DNA from: Sphaerochaeta pleomorpha str. Grapes
GTDB lineage: Bacteria; Spirochaetota; Spirochaetia; Sphaerochaetales; Sphaerochaetaceae
Length of the DNA: 64,000 nt
Assembly: GCF_000236685.1 (NCBI RefSeq)
Contig: NC_016633.1
Span: 2,046,001 to 2,110,000, forward strand
Reading direction: 5' to 3'
This document shows, one piece after another, positions 1-8,610 of this stretch; within the stretch, counting starts at the first letter, position 1; every line of letters starts with the position of its first letter. The notes beneath the pieces are model-generated. The model was not told the DNA's origin. It saw nothing but the letters and a program-made list of their open reading frames with translations, and ran no database searches. A program made the position numbers and the translations under genes.

Positions 1-1
1 C

Positions 2-1537
2 ACAGACCAATTCTCCCAGTTCCTCGAAGACAATGCCTTGACTGATATCATTTCCAGCGAAATGCCTGACAATAACCTTCTGAAAATATTTCTGTCAAAG
101 CCCTTGTCCTCGGAATTGGTTCTCAACCTGAGCGAAATCATACAGGTAATCCGTCAGCCAATCTCAGTGAGGTCCTCCTCATTACTCGAAGACTCCCACT
201 TCCAGCCGTTTGCCGGAGTATACGAAACCTGCATGATTCCTAATTGCGGGAATGATAAGCAACGCCTGGACGAGCTTTGCGATGCAATCCGGTGTGTCTG
301 GGCCTCGACCTTTTTCCGCAGGGCCAAGGAATACCTGAAAGCAACCGACCATATGATGGAAGACGAGAAAATGGCGGTTGTCATCCAGCAGGTAATCGGG
401 AGCGAACATGGGTCCTACTGGTATCCCAACATCAGTGGGGTTGCCCGATCCTTGAACTATTATCCGATCGGAGGAGAAAAACCCGAGGACGGGGTTGGAA
501 TGCTCTCCTTCGGCTTTGGAAAATCCGTTGTCGACAATGGCTCGGTCTTCCGGTTCTCCCCAACCCATCCAAAACGACCGGTTCAGTTCCTTGGGGGCAC
601 CCAGTCCAGCGCGCAGAACAATTTCTACGCATTGAATCTGAACACCGGATACCACCCGCTGGAAAAAGACGGTCCGGAAAACCTTGAACTCTTGGATCTG
701 GAAGAAGCCGAGAAACACCCTGAGTCACTTCGGTATATCGCAAGCACCTATGACAGGGAAACAGGTTCGCTTACAGAGAGCATCAGAAGTGTGGGCCACA
801 AGGTCATTACGTTCAATGGCATCCTCAAATATGATGCATTCCCCCTTGCCTCTATCGTAAAAGACATCCTGGAGCTGGGAACCCATGCAATGAGCACTCC
901 TATCGAGATTGAGTTTGCTGTCAATCTAAACAGAAAAGCTCCCAAAAAACCTGAGTTCAGCCTCCTGCAGATCCGCCCGATTGCACAGGGAAACGAAGAA
1001 AACGATGTACAGATTTCCGATATGGAAAGAAAAGAATCAATTGTATATTCAAATGTCATCATGGGGAACGGAAAGATTACCGATATAAAAGACCTGATTT
1101 ATATTAAACAGGAAACCTTTGACCCCGCAAAAATGCATGCAATGGCTTTGGAACTGGATATGCTCAATGCAAACATGGTACTCGAGGAGAAAGACTACGC
1201 CCTCATCGTGGCAGGGAGGCTCGGTTCCTGCGACCCTTGGCTGGGAATCCCCGTATCGTGGTCGCAGATTTCCCGCTCCAGGGTAATCGTCGAGACAGGA
1301 TTCCCGGGGTTTCAGGTAGAACCGAGCCAAGGGACCCATTTCTTTCAGAATATGACCTCCCTGGGTTGCATCTACATGACAGTAAACCCTTCTTACAAGG
1401 CAGGGAAACTGGATTTCGAAAAACTCAAGGATTATCCGGTTTTCGAACAAACCAACCATTTCCTCCATATACGGACAGAAAAGCCGCTTACCATCAAGGT
1501 AAACGGCTTCAAAGGAGAAGGGGTGCTCTGCCTATAA
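2..1537 (+). CDS. PEP/pyruvate-binding (PPDK/PEP-synthase-like) protein, 5' end outside window
   Basis: The reading frame is open from base 2, so the gene begins upstream of the window and only its last 511 codons are seen. The segment PISVRSSSLLEDS followed by FAGVYET is the ATP-grasp signature of the PEP/pyruvate-binding domain of pyruvate phosphate dikinase and PEP synthase. The protein stops without the swivelling phosphohistidine domain or the C-terminal TIM barrel of true PPDK. It therefore probably belongs to the family of PEP/pyruvate-binding-domain proteins that carry other N-terminal modules, and its substrate is unknown. It is convergent with the pseudouridine synthase gene 4 bp downstream, and I see no terminator between them. 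Confidence 0.75.
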   Translation, partial: TDQFSQFLEDNALTDIISSEMPDNNLLKIFLSKPLSSELVLNLSEIIQVIRQPISVRSSSLLEDSHFQPFAGVYETCMIPNCGNDKQRLDELCDAIRCVWASTFFRRAKEYLKATDHMMEDEKMAVVIQQVIGSEHGSYWYPNISGVARSLNYYPIGGEKPEDGVGMLSFGFGKSVVDNGSVFRFSPTHPKRPVQFLGGTQSSAQNNFYALNLNTGYHPLEKDGPENLELLDLEEAEKHPESLRYIASTYDRETGSLTESIRSVGHKVITFNGILKYDAFPLASIVKDILELGTHAMSTPIEIEFAVNLNRKAPKKPEFSLLQIRPIAQGNEENDVQISDMERKESIVYSNVIMGNGKITDIKDLIYIKQETFDPAKMHAMALELDMLNANMVLEEKDYALIVAGRLGSCDPWLGIPVSWSQISRSRVIVETGFPGFQVEPSQGTHFFQNMTSLGCIYMTVNPSYKAGKLDFEKLKDYPVFEQTNHFLHIRTEKPLTIKVNGFKGEGVLCL

Positions 1538-1541
1538 CAGC

Positions 1542-2234
1542 CTAACGCTCGACCTGCTGCAAAAAAGCATCCCAAAGGTTGTCATGCTGCGGGTCGGCAA
1601 CAATCTCTACTTCTGTTTTCTTCACCGGATGTAAAAAAGAAATCTTTCTTGCATGCAGGCAGATTCCCCCGTCAGGATTGCTTCTCGATGCCCCATATTT
1701 CAAGTCACCCTTGATATGCAGGCCAATTGCTGCCAACTGCGCCCTTATCTGATGGTGGCGCCCTGTATGCAATTGGATTTCCAAAAGGAAATAGGTCTTG
1801 GAAGAAGCAATCAACCGGTAGTCCAGCTTTGCAAGCTTACTACCTTTCCTTTCGACGGGAGTGGCAATGCTCTTGTTCGGCTTGGGGTCCCGTATGAGAT
1901 AATGGACAAGTGTCCCTTCATCCTGTGGGGGAACCTTATCGACTATAGCCCAGTAGATTTTCTTAACTGCACTACCTTTGAACATTTCATTGAGCCGGAC
2001 AAGGGCCTTTTCTGTCTTTGCATATACGACAATACCGCTGGTTGGACGGTCAAGGCGATGAGGAATCCCCAGATAGACATTCCCTTCCTTGTGATAGGTA
2101 TCCCTCAGGTATTGCTTGGCTTTGTCAGCAAGGGTCTGGTCTCCTGTAGCATCCCCTTGGACCAACTCTCCGCAAAGTTTATTCAAAACCAGCAGGTGAT
2201 TGTCCTCAAAGAGAATCCTCTCTTGTATGCCCAT
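1542..2234 (-). CDS. RluA-family pseudouridine synthase
   Basis: This 230-residue protein isomerises uridine to pseudouridine in rRNA or tRNA. The motif HRLDRPTSG places the catalytic Asp at residue 62, and the RxHQIRAQL segment typical of RluA enzymes (GRHHQIRAQLA) lies near residue 160. There is no N-terminal S4 RNA-binding domain, so it is a short RluA/TruC-like form, and the modified site cannot be read from the sequence. The start codon overlaps the parC stop by one base (TAATG), so it is the last gene of a parE-parC-rluA operon and is probably translationally coupled. Confidence 0.9.
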   Translation of the reverse strand: MGIQERILFEDNHLLVLNKLCGELVQGDATGDQTLADKAKQYLRDTYHKEGNVYLGIPHRLDRPTSGIVVYAKTEKALVRLNEMFKGSAVKKIYWAIVDKVPPQDEGTLVHYLIRDPKPNKSIATPVERKGSKLAKLDYRLIASSKTYFLLEIQLHTGRHHQIRAQLAAIGLHIKGDLKYGASRSNPDGGICLHARKISFLHPVKKTEVEIVADPQHDNLWDAFLQQVER

Positions 2235-4207
2235 TATTCTTTCTCCTCATCGAACAACGTCGGTTCGCTCTTATTCTCATGCACAATTTCCTTCACTCCC
2301 CTGAGGCGGATCGTGGCAATATCCTTGACAACGATTCGGACCCCATTGGCTTTGACACCCTTGGTCAGGTAATCGGAAAAGTAGAATTTCTCTTCAAGGA
2401 TCCTCAACCCGGGCTTTGGTTTGTAGGTAACTGTCAGCTCTGCATTCGGAAGCGTAGAGAGCTTGACCAGCTTGTAGTTTCCCTCGGGAACCAACGGATA
2501 TACCTTCTTCAGCGTATAGGAACTTATCTGGCATCGCTTCAAAAAGAGATATTTATAGGTTTTTTCCTGGTAGAGTAGCGTAAAGGTAACTTTTGCAAGC
2601 TCACTTTTGTCAGCATAGCCGCAAAACAGCAAGCCTTTTCCTACAAATTCTTTCTCCGGGGCATCAATGACCTGGTAGGTTCCATCTTTACGGATAACCA
2701 GTACCCGGTCGAATGTACTGACTTCCAGCATCTGGCTTCCCGTCTTAACCCCATATCCCAGATATCCGTTTGAAGGGTCATATTTGACCGAAAGGTTCCG
2801 TTCGGCAACTTCCTTGATGGCGATAGTCTCGAAACTGTTTACCTTGGTTTTCCTTTTATGGAGTTCGGTTCCCAGCATTTTCTTGAGTTCCTGGATATAA
2901 TCCAAGGCATACGCGACAAGATTGGCGAGTTTTTTCTCGATTTCGTGTAACTGGCTGTTTATACCCTCGATTTCCTCACGGTTTTTCTCAATATCGAATA
3001 AGCTTATCCGCCGTATGGGAATTTTGAGCAACCGCTCGACATCCTCGTCATCGATAGGCCTGAAAAGCTGTTCGGAGAAAGGTTTGAACCCAGAGACGAC
3101 AGCTTTATTGACTTCGTCGGCACTCTTTTTCTGTTCAATCCGCTTATAAATCCGTTCTTCTATGAAAATGCGTTCCAATGTCCGAGCATGGAGCCTGTCG
3201 ATAAGGTGTCCTTTTTCCAGTTCAAGCTCAGCTTTCAATACTTCAATCAGATGATGGGAATGGAACTCGAGGATTTCTGATATTCCCATGATCGTCGGGA
3301 GATTGTCGCGGATTACCAGAGGGTTTACCGAGATTTTCGTCTCGCAGACCGTATAGGCATAGAGGGCATCGATAATATCCTCTGCATACGTATTGCGTGC
3401 AAGATTAATCTCGATATTGACCCTGTCAGATGTATAGTCGTTGATCGAACTGATCTTCAACTTGCCTTTCTTTGCCGCATCCTCAACTGAATGGATCATC
3501 ATCTCACTGGTAGTCCCATAGGGCAGTTCCTCGATAATGATCTTCTTCGGGTCGGAAGTGTTCAGCTTTGCCCTGATCGATACAGTACCCCTGCCATTCT
3601 GGTAATCTTTCACATCGACGATACCACCCCCGGGAAAATCGGGATACAGGATAAAACTTTCGCCTTTCAGACATGCAGCCATGGCATCGAGAACCTCAAG
3701 CGCATTATGGGGAAGAAGAATGGTACTCATCCCTACGGCAATACCGGTAACGCCCTGGATAAGGACTACAGGAATCTTTGCCGGGAAAAAAACCGGTTCC
3801 TTGTTTCTTCCGTCATAAGAATCGACAAACTCAGTCAGTTCGGGGTTATAGAGAACTTTCTTCGCAAAAGGCAAGAGACGACATTCGATATACCTGGCGG
3901 CAGCGGCACTGTCCCCGGTCATGAAGTTTCCGAAGTTTCCCTGTCGTTCGATGAACAAATCACAGTTGGCAAGGTTTACCAAAGCCTCATAGATTGAAGC
4001 ATCGCCATGGGGATGATAACGCATGGACCACCCCACTACGTTGGCTACCTTGTGGAATTTTCCATCATCCATCTCAAACAGGGAATGTATGATTCTCCGC
4101 TGGACAGGTTTGAAGCCGTCCATCAAGTCAGGTATTGCCCTTTCTTTGATAACATAGGAAGCATATTCAAGAAAATTTTGTTTGAAAACCGATTGTGCCT
4201 GTGCCAT
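2234..4207 (-). CDS. parC: DNA topoisomerase IV subunit A (type IIA topoisomerase)
   Basis: This is the DNA cleavage and religation subunit. The winged-helix region carries AAAARYIECR with the catalytic tyrosine at Y106, and the QRRI and HPHGDASIYEA segments line the quinolone-binding pocket. At 657 residues it has a shorter C-terminal domain than GyrA, and no GyrA-box motif was noticed, which fits ParC rather than GyrA. The position corresponding to the quinolone-sensitive Ser (Ser80 in E. coli ParC) is Ala70, while the acidic partner is kept as E74. The gene overlaps parE by one base (TGATG) and rluA by one base, giving a tight three-gene operon. Confidence 0.9.
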   Translation of the reverse strand: MAQAQSVFKQNFLEYASYVIKERAIPDLMDGFKPVQRRIIHSLFEMDDGKFHKVANVVGWSMRYHPHGDASIYEALVNLANCDLFIERQGNFGNFMTGDSAAAARYIECRLLPFAKKVLYNPELTEFVDSYDGRNKEPVFFPAKIPVVLIQGVTGIAVGMSTILLPHNALEVLDAMAACLKGESFILYPDFPGGGIVDVKDYQNGRGTVSIRAKLNTSDPKKIIIEELPYGTTSEMMIHSVEDAAKKGKLKISSINDYTSDRVNIEINLARNTYAEDIIDALYAYTVCETKISVNPLVIRDNLPTIMGISEILEFHSHHLIEVLKAELELEKGHLIDRLHARTLERIFIEERIYKRIEQKKSADEVNKAVVSGFKPFSEQLFRPIDDEDVERLLKIPIRRISLFDIEKNREEIEGINSQLHEIEKKLANLVAYALDYIQELKKMLGTELHKRKTKVNSFETIAIKEVAERNLSVKYDPSNGYLGYGVKTGSQMLEVSTFDRVLVIRKDGTYQVIDAPEKEFVGKGLLFCGYADKSELAKVTFTLLYQEKTYKYLFLKRCQISSYTLKKVYPLVPEGNYKLVKLSTLPNAELTVTYKPKPGLRILEEKFYFSDYLTKGVKANGVRIVVKDIATIRLRGVKEIVHENKSEPTLFDEEKE

Positions 4208-6009
4208 CAGATTAAGTTCTCCATGATAAAGTCTCTCCGCTGGGGTGTATTGTTGCCCATGTAGAACTCAAGGGTCTTGTGCATTTCGTTCATTCCAGGG
4301 ATAGATACCGGGACAAGTCGGATTTCTTCGCCTATGAACTGACCGAACTCCTTGGGGTCGATCTCTCCGAGGCCCTTGAACCTGGTCACCTCGCTGTTAC
4401 GGATCTGTGCAATCGCATTGTCGCGTTGCTTTTCCGAATAGCAATACACTGTCTGTTGCTTATTCCGCACCCTGAATAATGGGGTCTCGAGGATATACAA
4501 CCGGCCGGCAAGGACAAGGTCCTCGAAATAGGTTAAAAAATAGGTCATCAATAGGTTACGGATATGAAATCCGTCGTTATCGGCATCGGTTGCAATGATA
4601 ACTTTCCCATAGCGGAGCCCCTCGACCCCATTCTCGATCCCTAAGGCAACCATCATGTTATACAGCTCGGCATTCTTGTAGATTTCAGTCCGTTTCTTAC
4701 CAAATACGTTGAGAATCTTGCCTCTCAGGCTGAACACCGCCTGCGTCATGACATCACGGGTTTTCGTTATGGTTCCAGAGGCAGAGTCCCCTTCGGTGAG
4801 AAAGATTACCGAACGTTCGCATTCATCCTGATGGGAGGTACTCTGTCCGAGATGGTATTTGCAATCCTTGAGCTTAGGAATGTTCAGAGATACTTTCTTT
4901 GCCGATTCCCTTGCCCCTTTTTTCACTTCGTTGAGCTCTTTGCGAAGCGTCTCATTATTGATGACTTTCTGGTTGAGTTTGTTGGCGTCCTCAGGATTCT
5001 TCAATAAGAAATCAATGATCGCATCCTTGACCTCACTTACTATCCAGGACCGTATCTCGGTATTACTCAGCTTGTTTTTTGTCTGCGATTCGAAGACGGG
5101 ATCCTTTACCTTGATGGCAATGGCCCCCACTATTCCATCGCGTACATCCTGGGGAGCCCAGTTTTTCTTGAAATACTCGTTTATCCCCTTGAGTATACCT
5201 TCTTTGAAAGCACTCTGATGAGTCCCCCCATCATTGGTATGCTGCCCATTCACGTACGAAAAATAGTTTTCCCCATAGGAACCGGGAAGATGGGTAAAGG
5301 CAAACTCAATCTGCTTTGAGCGGCTGTGGATAATCGTATACAGCGATTCACTCCCCACTTCCTTGTCGAGTAAATCAAGCAAACCATGGGCTGATTTATA
5401 CACTTTGTTATTGAAATCGATGGAAAGCCCCGTATTCAGGTATGCATACCCCCATATCCGGGAAATGATAAAATCCTCATTGAAGGCATAGTCACCGAAC
5501 AACTCCTTGTCAGGGACAAAACTTACCATGGTTCCATCGGGTTCAGGACATGTCCCCGTATCTTGGCTTACCAAGAAACCTTTGCTAAAGGAAGCCGAGG
5601 AAAATTTTCCTTCCCGATAAGCCGTAACGGTAAAGGAAGAGGAAAGTGCATTTACCGCTTTCGTCCCTACCCCGTTGAGGCCAACGGAAAACTGGAACAC
5701 ATCATCGCTGTATTTTGCCCCAGTGTTGATAATCGATACACAGTCGACGACTTTTCCAAGGGGGATGCCTCTTCCATAGTCTCGAACAGTAACTGTATTG
5801 TCTTTGACTTTTACAAAGACCTTGCTTCCAAACCCCATGATAAATTCGTCGACACTGTTGTCGATGACTTCCTTGAGGAGAATATATATGCCGTCATCGA
5901 CATGGGTACCGTTGCCTAAACGGCCGATATACATGCCAGGACGTTTTCGAATATGTTCCAACGCACTTAGGGTTTGGATTTTTGATTCGTCGTAGGTAGA
6001 TTGTGCCAT
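4207..6009 (-). CDS. parE: DNA topoisomerase IV subunit B (ATPase)
   Basis: This 600-residue protein is the ATPase subunit partnering ParC. The GHKL ATPase motifs are present in order: KEVIDNSVDEF (Mg/ATP), DYGRGIP, and GLNGVGTKAVNALS. The TOPRIM domain follows with TEGDSASGT and DADNDG, the metal-binding residues. It is the first gene of the operon. A near-consensus promoter ends 8 bases before the ATG and there is no Shine-Dalgarno sequence, so its mRNA is predicted to be leaderless. It could be named gyrB from short motifs alone, but the immediate parC neighbour and the ParE-like ATPase region favour parE. Confidence 0.9.
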   Translation of the reverse strand: MAQSTYDESKIQTLSALEHIRKRPGMYIGRLGNGTHVDDGIYILLKEVIDNSVDEFIMGFGSKVFVKVKDNTVTVRDYGRGIPLGKVVDCVSIINTGAKYSDDVFQFSVGLNGVGTKAVNALSSSFTVTAYREGKFSSASFSKGFLVSQDTGTCPEPDGTMVSFVPDKELFGDYAFNEDFIISRIWGYAYLNTGLSIDFNNKVYKSAHGLLDLLDKEVGSESLYTIIHSRSKQIEFAFTHLPGSYGENYFSYVNGQHTNDGGTHQSAFKEGILKGINEYFKKNWAPQDVRDGIVGAIAIKVKDPVFESQTKNKLSNTEIRSWIVSEVKDAIIDFLLKNPEDANKLNQKVINNETLRKELNEVKKGARESAKKVSLNIPKLKDCKYHLGQSTSHQDECERSVIFLTEGDSASGTITKTRDVMTQAVFSLRGKILNVFGKKRTEIYKNAELYNMMVALGIENGVEGLRYGKVIIATDADNDGFHIRNLLMTYFLTYFEDLVLAGRLYILETPLFRVRNKQQTVYCYSEKQRDNAIAQIRNSEVTRFKGLGEIDPKEFGQFIGEEIRLVPVSIPGMNEMHKTLEFYMGNNTPQRRDFIMENLI

Positions 6010-6017
6010 AGCACACG

Positions 6018-6046
6018 ATTATAACAGATTTACCCTACAAAGGCAA
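6018..6046 (-). promoter_or_regulatory. parE promoter, leaderless type
   Basis: Read on the minus strand, TTGCCT (6041-6046) and a perfect TATAAT (6018-6023) are separated by 17 bp. The -10 box ends 8 nt before the parE ATG at 6009, so transcription should start within a base or so of the start codon. Confidence 0.75.
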
Positions 6047-6064
6047 AAGCATCGAAAAGAGATA

Positions 6065-6093
6065 TTGTCTTCAAATAATACGTACTGTAAGCT
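6065..6093 (+). promoter_or_regulatory. Candidate promoter for the YhhN-corA-GNAT operon
   Basis: TTGTCT (6065-6070), 17 bp, then TAAGCT (6088-6093). The first ATG (6094) abuts the -10 box, and the second ATG (6100) lies 6 nt after it. If this promoter is used, translation must begin at 6100 from a leaderless transcript. Confidence 0.4.
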
Positions 6094-6099
6094 ATGAAC

Positions 6100-6723
6100 A
6101 TGAATAATCTACTGTGTATCTATCTCATCCTGTGCACCCTCCATTTGACATTCCTGAGCGAAGGATTGCCTAGATTATCCCATACTACCAAACTATTGCT
6201 CATGCCAGCCCTGCTCGCCTATTTCCTTTCCCTCCAGACAGAGGGTGGAATTTCAACCCTTTTGGTAACGCTTGCCCTTCTTTTAGGAACCATAGGCGAT
6301 GCCTTCTTGCTCAACAACCACAAGGGGAAACTCTTTTTTGCAGGAATGGGCAGTTTTTTCCTTGGTCATATCTGTTATGGTACCTATCTGGCCCTACACT
6401 ACAAAAGCGGCGTCTACCTCTTGGTGGCTGCACTGTTTTTACTCTATCCCTTGTTTCGTATCATCAAGAGCCTCCAAGTACCTCCCTATGGCGTGTGTCT
6501 GGGAATTTATGCTACCATACTTGCAGTACTCATTGCCTTGAGCGCAGGAAGCGGTTCACTTTTTTGTACCCTTGGAGCCATTGCCTTTTCTTTTTCCGAT
6601 TATTTCATAGCAAAGGACACCATTGGGGAAAAAACCTATAGTCCGACTGCAGTAATGGGAACCTATACGTTGGCACAGCTGCTTTTAATCCTAGGGATTC
6701 TATCAATACAGGGGGTATGGTGA
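6100..6723 (+). CDS. YhhN/TMEM86-family membrane protein (lysoplasmalogenase-like)
   Basis: This is a protein of about 207 residues with roughly eight hydrophobic segments. Family landmarks are present: KLLLMPALLAY near the N-terminus, LLLGTIGDAFLL, MGSFFLGHICY, AFSFSDYFIA and TYTLAQLLLILG. In this family the spaced Asp residues (GDAF, SDYF) are thought to form the active site of an alkenyl-lysolipid hydrolase. Some Sphaerochaeta-like anaerobes are thought to contain plasmalogens, so a lipid role is plausible but inferred. The start is ambiguous between ATG 6094 and ATG 6100; promoter placement favours 6100. The stop lies 1 bp before the corA start, so the two are probably co-transcribed. Confidence 0.8.
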   Translation: MNNLLCIYLILCTLHLTFLSEGLPRLSHTTKLLLMPALLAYFLSLQTEGGISTLLVTLALLLGTIGDAFLLNNHKGKLFFAGMGSFFLGHICYGTYLALHYKSGVYLLVAALFLLYPLFRIIKSLQVPPYGVCLGIYATILAVLIALSAGSGSLFCTLGAIAFSFSDYFIAKDTIGEKTYSPTAVMGTYTLAQLLLILGILSIQGVW

Positions 6724-6724
6724 G

Positions 6725-7771
6725 ATGCCAGAATGGAAAAAATTTACCTCGGTCCATAAACAGAAAGAAGGATTGAGCCCGGGAACCCTTGTGTATGTAG
6801 GAGATACGGAAAGCGAAGAAACTGTCGTCGTAACCCATTTCTTCAATGAAAACGACTATATATGCAGCAAGGGCATGGAAGAACCGGTTGAGGGAAAACG
6901 AACCTGGGTCCAGATATCAGGACTATCCGATATCAGGACCATTGCAGAGATTGGCAAACGGTATAATATCTCCAACCTTAGCCTTGAAGATGCCCTCTCT
7001 ACCGACCAGCGGCCGAAAATCGAATTTGCCAGTACCTATTTCTTCATTACCATGAGGATCCTCGACACTCCGGACAAAACAGAAGAGCAAATAAGTTTCT
7101 TTGTAGGCAAGGACTGGCTTGTTTCGATAAGCGAACATACAAGCGATGTATTAAACCCTGTCATAAAGCAACTGGGTAGTGAAGACAACCGACTGAGAAG
7201 CAGTACACCAGACAGGCTTGTCCATGCGCTCACAGACAGGATAGCAGACCAATATTTGGTCAGGGCAGATGAACTGGATATGCAAACCGAAGCCTTGGAA
7301 GAACTGGTAGTAAACCAAGCTGAAAAAGTGACGGCTTCCATGATTCACAGGCACAAAAGGGCCATTCTCCACCTCAGGAGAATTTCCATGCCTCTTAAGG
7401 AGCTTTTCAACACCCTGTCAAAAGGGGAAACGCCTTTTGTCAGTGCATCTTCCGTTCCCTTCTTCCGGGATACATTTGACCATGTGCTTTGGCTCTCCGA
7501 GGAATGTGAGACACTGAGGGATACCAGCCAAGGACTCATGGAAGTCTATATCTCTAGCTTGGATATGAAAATGAATAGGATTATGAAAGTGCTTACAATC
7601 ATATCGACCATATTCATACCGATTACCTTTATTACCGGTATGTATGGGATGAACTTCATCCATATGCCCTATATAACAAAAACAGCCTGGGGATTCTCCT
7701 TTGTCATAGGTTTTTGCATAGTGCTCTCTATCTGGATGATTTTCTGGTTTAAAAAGAAAAAATGGTGGTAA
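6725..7771 (+). CDS. corA: CorA magnesium/cobalt transporter
   Basis: This 348-residue inner-membrane channel for Mg2+ or Co2+ has the CorA layout: a long soluble N-terminal alpha/beta and helical domain, then two C-terminal membrane helices. The first helix (LTIISTIFIPITFITGMYG) ends in the selectivity motif YGMNF, with GMN at residues 308-310. The second helix (FSFVIGFCIVLSIWMIFWF) is followed by a basic tail. It starts 1 bp after the YhhN gene, and its last codons overlap the start of the next GNAT gene, so the three form an operon. Confidence 0.93.
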   Translation: MPEWKKFTSVHKQKEGLSPGTLVYVGDTESEETVVVTHFFNENDYICSKGMEEPVEGKRTWVQISGLSDIRTIAEIGKRYNISNLSLEDALSTDQRPKIEFASTYFFITMRILDTPDKTEEQISFFVGKDWLVSISEHTSDVLNPVIKQLGSEDNRLRSSTPDRLVHALTDRIADQYLVRADELDMQTEALEELVVNQAEKVTASMIHRHKRAILHLRRISMPLKELFNTLSKGETPFVSASSVPFFRDTFDHVLWLSEECETLRDTSQGLMEVYISSLDMKMNRIMKVLTIISTIFIPITFITGMYGMNFIHMPYITKTAWGFSFVIGFCIVLSIWMIFWFKKKKWW

Positions 7772-8595
7772 CGGCAAATCTCGAGGGAGTTTCCCTCAAA
7801 GTCCTCACCGAGGCCTTCAACGCAGCCTTTGGCGATTACCATTTCTCGCAGCAGATGAGTGAACAGCAACTCAACGAGAACCTCACGCGCAACGGGTACG
7901 AACCAAACGCCTCGACTGGTCTCTTTGACGATGCAAAACTTATCGGATTCGTGCTAAACGGAATCAGGGACAACCAAGCCTATGACTGTGGGACAGCAAT
8001 TATCCCCGCTTTCCGAGGTAAGGGATATTCCCACCTGCTCATAGAAAAAACCCTTGAATCATTGCATCAAAACTATATCGATTCCTGGATTTTGGAAGTC
8101 CTTAGCGAGAACACACGGGCAAAAGAGCTCTATATGAAAAAAGGCTTCCTCTTGCTGCGAAAATTCAATTGCTATTCACTTACCCAGAAGCTAGGGCCCC
8201 CAGATGGTTCTGTTACCCTTTCACTTGAAAACCCATCCCTGCTCGAAAAGAAGACGGATTGCAGCCCAAGCTGGCAAAACAGCAACGATTCGGTACGGGC
8301 AGGACTGATCGGAGTTTGGTCAATTCAATCACAAGGGGAAAAGGCTGGCTATCTTTGTTTCTCCAAAAAAACTGGTTCGATAGCCCAATTATTCATATAC
8401 CCTAGCTTTAGAAACAAAGGAATAGCGAATGAGGCTATCAAATATGCCCAAACATTGTCCCAAACCAAAACCTTGAAGTACATCAACATCGATGCAGCGT
8501 ACACTCCATTGAACCGATTCCTCACAAAAACAGGGTTTACCCTTCTCACGACCCAGGAGGAACTCATCATGGATTTTAGCGGCAAAAAGGAATAG
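7762..8595 (+). CDS. Tandem GNAT-family N-acetyltransferase
   Basis: This 277-residue protein has two GNAT halves. The first (about residues 5-140) has the acetyl-CoA loop PAFRGKGYSHLL. The second (about 170-275) has PSFRNKGIANEA. Both match the R/Q-x-x-G-x-G/A motif. The acceptor substrate cannot be deduced. The ATG overlaps the 3' end of corA by 10 bp, indicating translational coupling. A second GNAT gene follows 15 bp downstream. Confidence 0.8.
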   Translation: MVVTANLEGVSLKVLTEAFNAAFGDYHFSQQMSEQQLNENLTRNGYEPNASTGLFDDAKLIGFVLNGIRDNQAYDCGTAIIPAFRGKGYSHLLIEKTLESLHQNYIDSWILEVLSENTRAKELYMKKGFLLLRKFNCYSLTQKLGPPDGSVTLSLENPSLLEKKTDCSPSWQNSNDSVRAGLIGVWSIQSQGEKAGYLCFSKKTGSIAQLFIYPSFRNKGIANEAIKYAQTLSQTKTLKYINIDAAYTPLNRFLTKTGFTLLTTQEELIMDFSGKKE

Positions 8596-8610
8596 GGAAC
8601 TGTAAAACCG

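Noticed and set aside
182-718. Long minus-strand ORF inside the PEP/pyruvate-binding gene
   Set aside because: It lies fully inside a well-supported coding frame on the other strand, has Pro/Gly/Phe-rich composition typical of shadow frames, and no start signal.
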